A stretch of 64,000 nucleotides of DNA from an uncultured Pelagibacteraceae bacterium (GCA_902584995.1 CACICF010000003.1:1-64000); one strand, 5' to 3'; shown: positions 1-8,770, numbered from the stretch's first letter. Translations and numbers: made by a program. The notes: generated from the sequence alone by a model not told the origin.

Positions 1-1077
1 GAATTTGAGGATATTTCAACTAAGGTTCAAAAGACAATAAAAGATAAAGTATTAAAACGTGGGTGTGTAATTATTAGAAACGTTTTTGATAAAAATGTGG
101 TGAAAGATTTAAATGAAGATTTAGATAAATATATCTTGGAAAATAATTATTTTGAAGACCAGAAAAAAAAGATAGGTATAGACAAATACTTTAGCGACTT
201 AAAATCAGGAAAACCTCAAATTCTTGGTTTGTATTGGTCTAAAGCCCAATCAAAAATTAGACATTCTAAAGAAATGGAAACTGTAAAAAAATGGTTGAAC
301 AATTTTTGGAATTATAATTATAGGGGTAAAAATGTATTTGATCCAAATAGGGAACTTGTTTATGCAGATCGAGTAAGAAGAAGAGAACCAGGAGATGATA
401 CGTTAGGTTTATCTCCACATTGTGATGCTGGATCCGTTGAAAGATGGACAGATAATGCATATCAAAAAATTTACAATGATATTTTTTCAGACAATTTCGA
501 AAATTTTAATCCATTTGATGCTAAACACAGAGATGAAACAATTGAATTCGAATCTCCTGCGGTAGCACATGTATTTAGAACATTTCAAGGATGGACCGCT
601 TTAACAGAACAAGGTCCAAATGATGGAACTTTACAATTAATTCCTATTGTAAAAGGAATGTCATACGTTTTAACAAGAGCTTTATTAGATGATGTTCCTG
701 AAAATGAATTATGTGGATCAAAAGCAGGAAAAGCTTTATCGATAAATGAAAAATATCACAGTCTATTGCTAGAAGGTTTAATTTCAATTCCTAAGATGAA
801 TCCTGGAGATACTATTTGGTGGCATCCGGATGTAGTGCATGCAGTTGAGGAAAAACACAAAGGAAAAAATTACTCAAACGTTATTTATGTTGGAGCAACA
901 CCTTATTGTAAAAAAAATATTGATTATATCAAAAAACAATCCAAAAAATTTATTGAGGGTAAAAGTCCACCTGATTTTGCTCCTGAAGATTACGAAGTAA
1001 ATTATAAAGGTAGAGTCAAAGTTAATGACTTAAGTGAATTAGCAAAAAAACAATTAGGTTTAATTGATTGGAATTAA
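1..1077 (+). CDS. DUF1479 (YbiU-like) Fe(II)/2OG oxygenase, 5' end missing
   Basis: The reading frame is open from the first base of the window, so the gene starts outside it; the first ATG-like start inside (GTG at 97) is not the true start. The first codons encode RGCVIIRNVFDK, which resembles the usual N-terminal part of DUF1479 proteins. Numbering from the codon at 97, His108-x-Asp110 (in SPHCDAGS) and a distal His near 248 (in WHPDVVHAVE) form the likely iron-binding triad of the cupin-fold 2-oxoglutarate oxygenases. The substrate of this family is not known to me. It converges on the glutaredoxin gene with a 1 bp gap. It is one of six 2OG/Fe(II) oxygenases of different subfamilies in this window. 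Confidence 0.85.
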   Translation, partial: EFEDISTKVQKTIKDKVLKRGCVIIRNVFDKNVVKDLNEDLDKYILENNYFEDQKKKIGIDKYFSDLKSGKPQILGLYWSKAQSKIRHSKEMETVKKWLNNFWNYNYRGKNVFDPNRELVYADRVRRREPGDDTLGLSPHCDAGSVERWTDNAYQKIYNDIFSDNFENFNPFDAKHRDETIEFESPAVAHVFRTFQGWTALTEQGPNDGTLQLIPIVKGMSYVLTRALLDDVPENELCGSKAGKALSINEKYHSLLLEGLISIPKMNPGDTIWWHPDVVHAVEEKHKGKNYSNVIYVGATPYCKKNIDYIKKQSKKFIEGKSPPDFAPEDYEVNYKGRVKVNDLSELAKKQLGLIDWN

Positions 1078-1078
1078 T

Positions 1079-1333
1079 TTACTTTAAAGATGATTCTAGT
1101 TGACCATTTTTTTCAAGATCTCTTAGTTCTTGATAACCACCAATATGTTCATCGTTAAAAAAAATTTGAGGAATTGTTCTTCTTCCATTAGCTTTTTGAA
1201 TCATCTCATCTCTAAGCTCTGGACCTGTAGATACGTCAATAACTTTGTATTCAAGATTATTTCTTTTTAATAATCTTTTTGCAGCATCACAGAATGCACA
1301 CATTGGTCCAGAATACATTGTTATATTTTTCAT
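1079..1333 (-). CDS. grxC: Glutaredoxin 3
   Basis: A small thiol-disulfide oxidoreductase that uses glutathione to reduce disulfides in the cytoplasm. The 84-residue length is normal for GrxC. The dithiol active site is Cys12-Ala-Phe-Cys15 (usual form CPYC), followed by the cis-proline loop TIPQIF and the GGYQEL glutathione-binding turn (usual form GGCDD or GGYDD). The middle residues of the active site, Ala-Phe, differ from the common Pro-Tyr and may shift the redox potential; this is inference. It lies 28 bp downstream of the DUF2805 gene on the same strand and may be cotranscribed with it. Confidence 0.9.
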   Translation of the reverse strand: MKNITMYSGPMCAFCDAAKRLLKRNNLEYKVIDVSTGPELRDEMIQKANGRRTIPQIFFNDEHIGGYQELRDLEKNGQLESSLK

Positions 1334-1361
1334 ACTTTAGATATAATTATATTTCTTGATT

Positions 1362-1661
1362 TTACCAGTTATGAATTTCATTTTTCTTTATCTTAATTCT
1401 TATTTGTTTTCTTGAATATTCAAACTTTTTTCTATGTTTAATGCTTTGTGAATTTACTCTTTTTCTCCATAGCCTAAAAGACGAAGGTTTTAAACTTCTT
1501 CGCATTATCTTGATTACGTCAGACTCTGTTTTTCCAGTTTTTTTTTCTATATCTTCAAATGTAATTCTGTCTGCCCATGCCGCCCAAATGACCCAGTCTG
1601 GACTACCAGGTTTTGGCTCAGGATTTTTAACTCTGGTTGTGGGCCTGTGACTTTTTTTCAT
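1362..1661 (-). CDS. DUF2805 / TIGR03643 family protein
   Basis: A 99-residue basic protein of unknown function. The segment VIWAAWADRITFEDIEKKTG followed by SDVIKIMRRSLKPSSFRLWRKRV matches the conserved core of the TIGR03643/DUF2805 family, which looks like a helix-turn-helix-sized domain ending in an RLWRKRV block. The C-terminal 30 residues are very Lys/Arg-rich. The family is common in proteobacteria and has no established role that I know; nucleic-acid binding is possible from its charge but is not shown. It is divergent from the LysE exporter, with a 118 bp intergenic region between them. Confidence 0.8.
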   Translation of the reverse strand: MKKSHRPTTRVKNPEPKPGSPDWVIWAAWADRITFEDIEKKTGKTESDVIKIMRRSLKPSSFRLWRKRVNSQSIKHRKKFEYSRKQIRIKIKKNEIHNW

Positions 1662-1779
1662 AAAATTCTAGTAATCTTGAAATAAATAAATAATGCAAAT
1701 TTATATACCTGTGATATTATCACTTTTAGATAGTCCTATCTAGCCATCTTTAGCTCCCGGTTTTTTAGGGCTATCCATC
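1662..1779 (+). promoter_or_regulatory. Structured leader upstream of LysE-type exporter (candidate cis-regulator)
   Basis: This 118 bp divergent region is unusually structured for the window. Bases 1711-1723 form an odd palindrome (gtgata-t-tatcac). Bases 1728-1741 form a second dyad (agatag-tc-ctatct). Bases 1768-1773 (gggcta) can pair either with 1741-1745 (tagcc) or with 1751-1757 (tagc-t-cc, one bulge), so two hairpins compete. The same aggg at 1767-1770 is the only Shine-Dalgarno-like sequence before the ATG at 1780. Alternating pairing over a ribosome site is what translational riboswitches do, but I do not recognise a known class. The dyads could instead be protein operators. Confidence 0.35.
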
Positions 1780-2394
1780 ATGCTTCCGTTAAATTATTTT
1801 CTATTTCTTCAGATTATCCTATTCATGTTTATCACTCCTGGGACTCCTAGAATTGTAATCATTTCATATTCTATGAATTATGGTGTTAGAAATTGTGTTT
1901 GGACTGCACTAGGAGATGTTACTGCAAATATTATTCAAGCATGTCTTGTAATTTTTGTAATTGGATCTTTTATCTCTGATAACCCAACTTTATTAAATAT
2001 TTTTAAATGGCTTGGTGTAATTTATATACTTTATCTAGCATTCGACATTTATAAATCTAAACCTAAAGATATTAACTCAAGTGAAACTTTACAAAAAAGT
2101 TCGTTATCATTTTTTAAAGATGGTTTTTTAGTTGCGGGCACAAGTCCTAAAGCTTGGATGTTCTTCCCTTTTATTTTTCCTCAATTCATTGATTTTAATT
2201 CAAATTACGTTGCACAATTTTTAATTTTAATAACAACTTATGTAATATTAGATTTTTTATCTTTGGTTGGTTATGCAGTCTTAGCAAATAAAATGATTAG
2301 ATGGGTTAAAGCAAAAGCAAAGGTCATAAACACAATTTCTGCGTGCGTCCTAATTGTTATAGCTCTTATAATTGCATTTATGCAACAATATTGA
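1780..2394 (+). CDS. LysE/RhtB family amino-acid exporter
   Basis: An inner-membrane protein of about six helices and 204 residues, the normal size for LysE/RhtB exporters of amino acids and derivatives. The N-terminal TPGTPRIVIISYSMNYGVR corresponds to the family's TPGP motif with following G-x-R, and the central GTSPKAWMFF corresponds to the LNPKAxLFF motif. The exported compound cannot be read from the sequence. The start at 1780 leaves the membrane N-terminus intact, and its weak ribosome site lies inside the structured leader. The next gene, a binding protein with a strong ribosome site, begins 88 bp downstream. Confidence 0.85.
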   Translation: MLPLNYFLFLQIILFMFITPGTPRIVIISYSMNYGVRNCVWTALGDVTANIIQACLVIFVIGSFISDNPTLLNIFKWLGVIYILYLAFDIYKSKPKDINSSETLQKSSLSFFKDGFLVAGTSPKAWMFFPFIFPQFIDFNSNYVAQFLILITTYVILDFLSLVGYAVLANKMIRWVKAKAKVINTISACVLIVIALIIAFMQQY

Positions 2395-2472
2395 CCATTA
2401 ATGCGATACTACTGTTACTTGAAAAAAAACTAAATTCTTAGTTTAATAAGGTTTAAATTAATTAATTAAAAA

Positions 2473-2478
2473 GAGGAG
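2473..2478 (+). promoter_or_regulatory. Strong Shine-Dalgarno before the binding protein gene
   Basis: The sequence gaggag lies 4 bases before the ATG at 2483. Most genes of this window have no clear Shine-Dalgarno; the binding protein genes and the first LLM gene do, which suggests they are the most highly translated. Confidence 0.6.
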
Positions 2479-2482
2479 ATAA

Positions 2483-3721
2483 ATGAAAATTAAAAACATT
2501 ATAATTACATTTGTTTCTGCAATAGCAATTTTATTTTCAACTTCAGTTGTTTCATTTGCAAAAGTTGTTGGTGATAAAATTATCTTAGGTGCCGCAATTT
2601 CTTTAACTGGAAAATATTCATCTAACGGAGTTCATACTCAAAACGGTTATAATATGGCCGTTGATAGAATTAACGAGATGGGTGGTGTTAAAGTTGGAGG
2701 AAAAACTTACAAGTTTGACATTATCTATTATGATGATGAGTCAAATCCAAAAAGAGCAGCACAACTTGCAGAAAGATTAATTTCACAGGATGGTGTTGAG
2801 TTTATGCTTGGGCCATACAGTTCAGGTTTAACAAAAGCAATTGCGCCTGTAACAGAGAAATACGGTGTTCCAATGGTTGAAGCTAATGGTGCATCAAGAT
2901 CTTTATTTACTAAAGGTTATAAATATTTATTTGCAGTGCTTGCGCCAGCAAACTTATATTTAGATGTTGCAATTGAAACAGCCGTAGCGCTGAATGGTGG
3001 AAAAGGTGTTAGAATTGCTCAAGCTTTTGAGCAAGATGCATTCTCACAGGACGTTAGATTGGGTATTCTAGATGCAGCTGAAAGAACTGGATCTAAAATA
3101 ATAATTGATGACAAACTACCTAAAGAGCTAAATGATATGGCTGCAACTTTAGCAAAAGTTAAAGCTGTTAAGCCAGATGTGTTAGTTGTATCAGGTCATA
3201 CAAAAGGTGCACTAACTGCAATCAGACAGATAGCTGAAATGAAAGTTGATGTTCCAATGTTAGCAATGACACACTGTGATGCTGCAAAATTATCTAAGCA
3301 ACACGGTAAAAACTCACAGTACGCTTTATGTGCATCTCAGTGGCATAAAACATTAACTTACAAAGATGATTTCTTCAAAGACGGTATGACATATGCTGCA
3401 GACTTTGAGAAATTATTTGGTTATGATCCGCCATATCAATCAGCAGAATCATCAGCTGCTTTATTAGTATTCAAAGATGCATTTGAAAGAGCAAATACTT
3501 TTGATCAAAAGAAAGTAAGAGATGCTCTTGCAGCTACTAATATGCAAACATTCTATGGAAACATTAAGTTTGCCGAGGGTGGTCAGAACGTTGACAAACC
3601 AATGGTACTTTTCCAAGTAATGTGTGATGACGCAGGAAAATGTGAAAATAAAGTTGTAGCTCCATTAAAATGGGCTTCAGCAGAATTAATTCACCCAATT
3701 CCTAAGTGGTCTGAAAGATAA
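2483..3721 (+). CDS. ABC transporter substrate-binding protein, LivK type
   Basis: Periplasmic binding protein of the type I fold (Peripla_BP_6 family), which delivers branched-chain amino acids, amides or related solutes to a Liv-type permease. Residues 1-26 are a clear signal peptide (Lys-rich start, hydrophobic core, VSFA end). The mature part begins with GDKIILGAAISLTGKYS, the typical first strand and loop of the family, and the total of 412 residues is usual. It is the first gene of the livHMGF cluster but is separated from it by a terminator hairpin, which would give many more copies of the binding protein than of the permease. The ligand is not determinable; amino acids or amides are the likely classes. 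Confidence 0.88.
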   Translation: MKIKNIIITFVSAIAILFSTSVVSFAKVVGDKIILGAAISLTGKYSSNGVHTQNGYNMAVDRINEMGGVKVGGKTYKFDIIYYDDESNPKRAAQLAERLISQDGVEFMLGPYSSGLTKAIAPVTEKYGVPMVEANGASRSLFTKGYKYLFAVLAPANLYLDVAIETAVALNGGKGVRIAQAFEQDAFSQDVRLGILDAAERTGSKIIIDDKLPKELNDMAATLAKVKAVKPDVLVVSGHTKGALTAIRQIAEMKVDVPMLAMTHCDAAKLSKQHGKNSQYALCASQWHKTLTYKDDFFKDGMTYAADFEKLFGYDPPYQSAESSAALLVFKDAFERANTFDQKKVRDALAATNMQTFYGNIKFAEGGQNVDKPMVLFQVMCDDAGKCENKVVAPLKWASAELIHPIPKWSER

Positions 3722-3735
3722 TTAAAAATAATATT

Positions 3736-3764
3736 AGCCCCCTAGCAATAGGGGGCTTTTTTTT
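3736..3764 (+). terminator. Intrinsic terminator between binding protein and permease genes
   Basis: Stem agccccctag/tagggggct-like arms (3736-3757) around a short caa loop, followed by an eight-base T run. It stands 14 bp after the binding protein stop and 18 bp before the livH start. Because livHMGF has little other room for a promoter, partial readthrough is likely, giving an expression step-down. Confidence 0.9.
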
Positions 3765-3782
3765 ATATAGCATTTAGAAAAT

Positions 3783-4676
3783 ATGGATTTTTTAATTTTC
3801 CAAGTTCCGATGTTAACTTTACAAGCCGTGTTAGATGGTTTGTTACTTGGAATTTTATTTGCGTTAATCGCTTATGGAATGGCTCTCCAATGGGGAGTAA
3901 TGAATATAATTAATATTGCACAAGGTGATTTAGTTATATTAGGAGGATACATTGCATACTTCATGTATCTGTATGGAATTCATCCGGCATGGGGAGTAAT
4001 AGTTTCACCAATAATAATGTATTTTGTTGGTGTAATAATTTATAAATTAGTAATTAATAAAGTAGTTGATAGAGATCTATTTATTTCGATTTTAGCAACT
4101 TTCGGAATTAGTATCTTATTCATGCAACTAATGAACTTTGCATTTGGTGCAGATGTTGTCCTTGCAAACTCAGGATATGGCACAACAATGCTGTTTGATA
4201 ACTCTGTTACATTGCCAAATTCTAAAATTTTTTCAGCATTTATAAGTATTGTGTTTGCTATCGGGCTTGTAATTTATATGAAAAAATCTAAGCTTGGAAG
4301 GGCTATTAGAGCTACAGCCCAAAATGCTAGAGCTGCAAAAATTTTAGGCGTAGATACTGAAAAAGTTTATGCAGCAACTTTTGGAATAAATGCTGCTCTT
4401 TGCGGAGTAGCTGGAGCACTTATTTCTATTACATTTACTATTCACCCTTATATGGGCTTACCTTACACAATTAGATCTTTTATGATTGTAATTGTTGCTG
4501 GACTTGGAAATTTACCTGGTGTTGCAATGTCAGGTATGGGTTTAGGTGTATTTGAGGAGTTTGCAGATTATATTTTAGGAACAGAATTTAGAATTGGATC
4601 AGTATTTTTACTGTTAGTTTTAATACTTGTTTATAGAAGATTTAAACTTTCAAGAAAAAGAGAATATCTAAAATAA
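3783..4676 (+). CDS. livH: Branched-chain-type ABC permease LivH
   Basis: Inner-membrane permease subunit of a Liv-type (HAAT family) importer, 297 residues with about eight helices. The cytoplasmic coupling loop GRAIRATAQNARAAKILGVD around residues 175-195 is the EAA-type ATPase contact of LivH proteins, and IAQGDLVILGGYIAY near the N-terminus is the usual NxxxGxxxxxGAY-like LivH start. The stop codon overlaps the livM start by one base (TAATG), so translation is coupled. It should pair with the LivM, LivG and LivF that follow and with the binding protein upstream. Confidence 0.9.
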   Translation: MDFLIFQVPMLTLQAVLDGLLLGILFALIAYGMALQWGVMNIINIAQGDLVILGGYIAYFMYLYGIHPAWGVIVSPIIMYFVGVIIYKLVINKVVDRDLFISILATFGISILFMQLMNFAFGADVVLANSGYGTTMLFDNSVTLPNSKIFSAFISIVFAIGLVIYMKKSKLGRAIRATAQNARAAKILGVDTEKVYAATFGINAALCGVAGALISITFTIHPYMGLPYTIRSFMIVIVAGLGNLPGVAMSGMGLGVFEEFADYILGTEFRIGSVFLLLVLILVYRRFKLSRKREYLK

Positions 4677-5725
4677 TGAATAAAAATATTATTTTATATG
4701 GTGCTATTTTAATATTTGGTATTGCCGCACCTTTTATTTTTCCAGCGTTTAAAGTTCAATTATCAATCCTTTGTATATTAATAATTCTAGCTATCACTTG
4801 GAACGTCCAAGGCGGTGAAATGGGTTATAATACTTTTGGAAATATTTTATTTTATGGACTGGGTATGTATTTATGTGCCTCAGTTCAAGTAGGAATGTTT
4901 TTTCCTTTAGGCGAGTGGACTGAGGGTGGTGGAGAGAAAACTTTTGTTCATACTCCTGCTCAATTTTTTCAAGGGTTTGCAGTTGGTTTGGCAGTTGCAG
5001 CAGTAGTTCCAGCAATTATTGCAGGTTTAATTGGTTATTCAATTTTAGGTTTAAGAGGACATTACTTTGCAATTTGCACATTAGGTTTAGGGGTTGCAGC
5101 TGGAGAAATTTCTGGTGGAATAGAAATCATTGGAGCAGGACAAGGTTTTACAACACCTCCATTTCCTAATGTCGATAGGTTAGAAGCAAGAGGTGAGTTT
5201 TTCTACTTTTGTAGTTTTATAGTTTTGGTATTCACATTTCTTGCAGTTAAAGCAATTTATTCAACAAGATTTAAACTTGTTCTTAATGCAATTAGAGATA
5301 ACGAAGATAAGGCTGAAGCAATGGGTATTCAAACAATGAAATATAAAATTATTGGTTGGATGATCTCTGCATTTTTCTGTGGATTGGCCGGAGGTATCAT
5401 GGGCGGACTAGTTGGATATATAGACTCAACCGATGTAGCATTTGATGGAAGAGAAATGGGAGTATTCATGGTCTTGATGGCTATACTTGGAGGAAAAGGA
5501 ACTTTGTGGGGCCCAGTAATTGGTGCAACTTTATTTCATATTTTTAAAGAAGGTTTTTGGACTTTCTTCTTAGGTTGGCAGTATGTTGCTCTTGGGGTTT
5601 TGATTGTTGTAATTGTTATCTATTTCCCAGAGGGGATTATGGGTTGGTTAAGAGAAAAGTATCCAGAGAGATTTGGTGAAGTTGTGGATGAAGCAGATCG
5701 GAAAGCACAGGTTACACTTAAATGA
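4676..5725 (+). CDS. livM: Branched-chain-type ABC permease LivM
   Basis: Second permease subunit, 349 residues. LRGHYFAICTLGLG is the conserved LivM (L)RGxYFAxxTLG segment, and NAIRDNEDKAEAMGIQTMKY is the ATPase-contact loop; the final helices are followed by a charged cytoplasmic tail. It overlaps livH by one base and livG by four bases (ATGA), the usual arrangement in a translationally coupled operon. A heterodimer with LivH is expected from the family. Confidence 0.9.
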   Translation: MNKNIILYGAILIFGIAAPFIFPAFKVQLSILCILIILAITWNVQGGEMGYNTFGNILFYGLGMYLCASVQVGMFFPLGEWTEGGGEKTFVHTPAQFFQGFAVGLAVAAVVPAIIAGLIGYSILGLRGHYFAICTLGLGVAAGEISGGIEIIGAGQGFTTPPFPNVDRLEARGEFFYFCSFIVLVFTFLAVKAIYSTRFKLVLNAIRDNEDKAEAMGIQTMKYKIIGWMISAFFCGLAGGIMGGLVGYIDSTDVAFDGREMGVFMVLMAILGGKGTLWGPVIGATLFHIFKEGFWTFFLGWQYVALGVLIVVIVIYFPEGIMGWLREKYPERFGEVVDEADRKAQVTLK

Positions 5726-6462
5726 GTATTTTAGAGGTAAATAATGTCAGTAAGTCATTTGGAGGTGTTAAGGCTAATGTTGATATATCCATGTCAGTCG
5801 AAAAAGGAAAAATTGTAGGTTTAATTGGGCCAAATGGATCTGGAAAAACTACATTGTTCAATTCTATAGTTGGAACATATCCTATAGATCAAGGATCAAT
5901 TAAATTTAATGGTAAAGAAGTATCTGAATTACCAGTTCCAGTAATAGCTAAACTTGGTTTGCTTAGAACTTTCCAGCAAACAAGAATTTATGGAAAATTG
6001 AATTGCGTAGATAATATGCTTATAAGTCATAAAGCAAGCGATGAAAGTTTAGTTTCTATATTTTCCCAGATACCTCAAAATCTTACAGAAAAAGCTGAAA
6101 ACTTATTAAATTTTGTTGGATTATATCAAAAAAGAAAACTAAGAGCTGGAGATTTATCATTTGGTCAGCAGAAATTATTAGAATTAGCAATGGCATTAAT
6201 GAATGAGCCTGAGATGTTATTACTGGACGAACCGACTGCAGGTATCAACCCTACATTAATAAATGGAATTATTGATAGATTGATAAAAGTAAATCAAGAT
6301 TTTGGAATTACTCTACTTGTTATTGAACATAATATGAGAGTAATAATGCAATTAGCTGAAAGTATCTTTTGTCTTGCGCATGGAAAAATGCTTGCAAATG
6401 GAACACCTGACGAAATTAAAAATGACAAGCGTGTTATTGACGCTTATTTAGGAGCTCAATAA
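5722..6462 (+). CDS. livG: ABC transporter ATPase LivG
   Basis: Cytoplasmic ATPase of the Liv importer, 246 residues. Walker A GPNGSGKT lies at 36-43, the signature at 145-150 reads LSFGQQ rather than LSGGQ, and Walker B LLLDE is at 166-170 followed by PTAGINP. The Phe in the signature is a common LivG-type variation and does not suggest loss of function. It overlaps livM by four bases and livF by one base. Confidence 0.92.
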   Translation: MSILEVNNVSKSFGGVKANVDISMSVEKGKIVGLIGPNGSGKTTLFNSIVGTYPIDQGSIKFNGKEVSELPVPVIAKLGLLRTFQQTRIYGKLNCVDNMLISHKASDESLVSIFSQIPQNLTEKAENLLNFVGLYQKRKLRAGDLSFGQQKLLELAMALMNEPEMLLLDEPTAGINPTLINGIIDRLIKVNQDFGITLLVIEHNMRVIMQLAESIFCLAHGKMLANGTPDEIKNDKRVIDAYLGAQ

Positions 6463-7247
6463 TGGCAAATCAATATGAAGTTCTTGGTAAAGCTCCTGGA
6501 GCAGAGGATTTAAAAAAACTATCGTCAGAAAATGTTCACTTAACTATCAAAGGTTTATCAGCTGGTTATGGTAAGATGGAAATTTTACACAATTTTGATT
6601 TGTTTGTAAGTAAAGCACAATCTCTCTGTTTGATTGGTCCAAATGGTGCAGGAAAATCAACTATACTTCATTCAATATATGGTTTTACAAATATCTTTTC
6701 AGGAAAAATAGAAATTGATGGAAAAGAAATAACTAACCTCAGCCCTGCAGAAAAACTTAAGTCCGAGGGGATAGCATATATTCTACAGGATAATTCAGTT
6801 TTTCCAGATATGACTGTAGAAGAAAATCTTCTAATGGGTGGATACATTAAAGATAAAACAGAAGAATCTTTTGAAGAAGCAGAAAGAGTTCTTCAAAAAT
6901 ATGAAAGATTAAGAAACAGAAGAAATCAACCTGCAAAAGTATTATCTGGCGGAGAAAGACGACTATTAGAAATTTCTCGAGCCTTAGTTATGAAACCTTC
7001 TATCTTGCTTGTTGATGAACCATCAATTGGACTTGAGCCTAGATACATTCAAATGGTTTTTGAAATTTTAGATGATCTTCAAAAAAATGAGAAAAAAACA
7101 ATTATATTGGTTGAGCAGAATGCCAAAAAAGGTTTAGAGTTTGCTGATATTGGTTATGTTTTAGTTTCAGGAGAAACAGCTATTGCAGGTAAAGGAGATG
7201 ATCTTTTAAATAATCCAGATGTCGGCCGTCTATTCTTAGGCGGTTAA
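6462..7247 (+). CDS. livF: ABC transporter ATPase LivF
   Basis: Second cytoplasmic ATPase of the importer, 261 residues. Walker A GPNGAGKST is at 59-67, the signature LSGGERRLLE is near 160, and Walker B LLVDEPSIGLEP follows. About 25 residues precede the normal first beta strand (residues 27-35, HLTIKGLSA), a mild N-terminal extension; the start is fixed by the TAATG overlap with livG. Its stop in turn overlaps the azlC start by one base, so importer and exporter-type genes are translated together. Confidence 0.92.
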   Translation: MANQYEVLGKAPGAEDLKKLSSENVHLTIKGLSAGYGKMEILHNFDLFVSKAQSLCLIGPNGAGKSTILHSIYGFTNIFSGKIEIDGKEITNLSPAEKLKSEGIAYILQDNSVFPDMTVEENLLMGGYIKDKTEESFEEAERVLQKYERLRNRRNQPAKVLSGGERRLLEISRALVMKPSILLVDEPSIGLEPRYIQMVFEILDDLQKNEKKTIILVEQNAKKGLEFADIGYVLVSGETAIAGKGDDLLNNPDVGRLFLGG

Positions 7248-7951
7248 TGATAAACCTAAAATATTTTATCAAAGGAATAGTCTGCTCAAAAAAATTTGAT
7301 AGTCCAGCAATTGCATTAGGGGCTAGCTTCATTGCTATTGGTGCCTTATTAAAAAATTTAGGGTTTAATATACAAGAAAGTATTTTTTCAACATTTTTAA
7401 CCTATGCTCTTCCAGGATCATTAGTGATGGCGGAATCAATGTTAATTGGCGCGTCACTTGTAAATATTTTTTTAGCAGTATGGTTGGTAAATTCTAGACT
7501 ATTTCCAATGACAGTTTCAATTATGCCATTACTTAAACATGATAGCCAACCAAGATGGAAATATTATATATCTTGTCACTTTGTAGCTGTTTCTTCGTGG
7601 TTGATTTTAAAAAGTAATTATGAGGAAATTGATAAGAAATATAGAATAGATTTTTGGATTGGTATAGGAACAGCCACTTGGCTGATTGCCATTTTTTCAA
7701 CAGTATTAGGATTTTATGCTGCCGACTTTTTAAGCAAGGATATGATAATTGGACTTGCTATCGTAAATCCAATTTATTTTATGTGTGCAATGATAGGAGT
7801 AATGAAAACTATACAACTTTCCTCTGCAATTATCCTGGGTGCATTTTTAGGTCCAATTTTTTATTTTTTTTCACCAGAATGGAGTGTTTTACTTGGTGGT
7901 TTGGTAGCTGGTTCAATTGCTTACTTTATAGGAGAGGTTTATGACAGCTAA
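7247..7951 (+). CDS. azlC: AzlC family membrane protein (branched-chain amino-acid export type)
   Basis: Large subunit of the AzlCD (LIV-E) exporter family, which in characterised bacteria exports branched-chain amino acids or their analogues. The N-terminal segment AIALGASFIAIGALLKNLGF and the following Gly-rich helices match AzlC, with about five to seven membrane segments in 234 residues. It overlaps livF by one base and azlD by eleven bases. Finding an export pair fused by overlap to an import operon suggests control of the internal pool of the imported solute or of a by-product; this is inference. Confidence 0.85.
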   Translation: MINLKYFIKGIVCSKKFDSPAIALGASFIAIGALLKNLGFNIQESIFSTFLTYALPGSLVMAESMLIGASLVNIFLAVWLVNSRLFPMTVSIMPLLKHDSQPRWKYYISCHFVAVSSWLILKSNYEEIDKKYRIDFWIGIGTATWLIAIFSTVLGFYAADFLSKDMIIGLAIVNPIYFMCAMIGVMKTIQLSSAIILGAFLGPIFYFFSPEWSVLLGGLVAGSIAYFIGEVYDS

Positions 7952-8267
7952 TATTGTTTTAGCAATTTTAGTAACTTCTCTTGCAACTTATATTTCAAGA
8001 TTTCTTGGTGCTTTAACTTCAGAAAAGATAGGAGAGACATCTAAAATTTATAAATGGTTTAATTGTGTAGCATATTCAACTCTTGCGGCTTTAATATCAA
8101 GAATGTTAATTTTCCCATCTGGAGATCTTTCAGATGTGCATTATATTTTAAGAATAATAGTCATTTTATTATCAATATTAATTTTTTATGTCACTAAAAG
8201 AAATTTAGTTTATCCGACCATATTATCTGCTATAATTTTAGCTATATTAAATAGTTTTGTGGTATGA
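7941..8267 (+). CDS. azlD: AzlD family membrane protein
   Basis: Small partner of AzlC, 108 residues with about four helices. The N-terminal LAILVTSLATYISRFLGAL corresponds to the AzlD TyxxRxxG pattern (ATYISRFLG). It overlaps azlC by 11 bases and the pentapeptide-repeat gene by four bases (ATGA). A complex with AzlC is known for the family. Confidence 0.85.
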   Translation: MTANIVLAILVTSLATYISRFLGALTSEKIGETSKIYKWFNCVAYSTLAALISRMLIFPSGDLSDVHYILRIIVILLSILIFYVTKRNLVYPTILSAIILAILNSFVV

Positions 8268-8770
8268 AAAAACTTTTTTTTATTATATTTTTTTTAATAC
8301 TTTCTAGTAATGCAAATGCTGGATGTGATGATCCAATAGCCGATGGAGTAGACTTTTCGAAATGTAAATTTTCAGATGGTCAGGATTTACAAGGAACCTT
8401 TCTTCCTAACTCTAATCTCTCATTTGCTAGTTTTATTCAAGTAAATTTTGATAAAAGTATAATGATGAATTCAGATCTAACATTTGGAACATTTTCAGAG
8501 TCATCTTTCATACGAGCAAATTTATATGAGTCAAATTTAGGCGGTGGAAATTTTGAGCAATCAAATTTTACAAGTGCCAACTTAACTAGAGTAGATTTTA
8601 CTGGTTCTACTCTCATAGATGCAAATTTTCAGAATTCCAATTTAATGGAGGCAAACTTTACTTCATCTAATATTTTAAATGCAAATTTCGATGGTGCGAA
8701 TTTAATTGGCGCTACCTGGACAATGGGAGAAATTTGTGGACCAGAGTCTATAGGTATTTGTAATAAATAA
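8264..8770 (+). CDS. Secreted pentapeptide-repeat protein
   Basis: A 168-residue protein with a signal peptide (MKKLFFIIFFLILSSNANA). After it come about 17 tandem pentapeptides of the A(N/D)(L/F)xx type, for example SNLSFASF, RANLYESN, SANLTRVD, EANFTSSN and GANLIGAT, which fold as a right-handed beta helix. Four cysteines (GCDD, SKC, EICG, GIC) flank the repeats and could form disulfides in the periplasm. Function is unknown; other family members act as structural or binding modules. It sits inside the transporter operon, overlapping azlD by four bases. Confidence 0.8.
   Translation: MKKLFFIIFFLILSSNANAGCDDPIADGVDFSKCKFSDGQDLQGTFLPNSNLSFASFIQVNFDKSIMMNSDLTFGTFSESSFIRANLYESNLGGGNFEQSNFTSANLTRVDFTGSTLIDANFQNSNLMEANFTSSNILNANFDGANLIGATWTMGEICGPESIGICNK

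Noticed and set aside
2427-2444. Terminator after the first LysE-type gene
   Set aside because: A seven-bp all-AT-rich stem (aaactaa/ttagttt) without a following T run is too weak to call.
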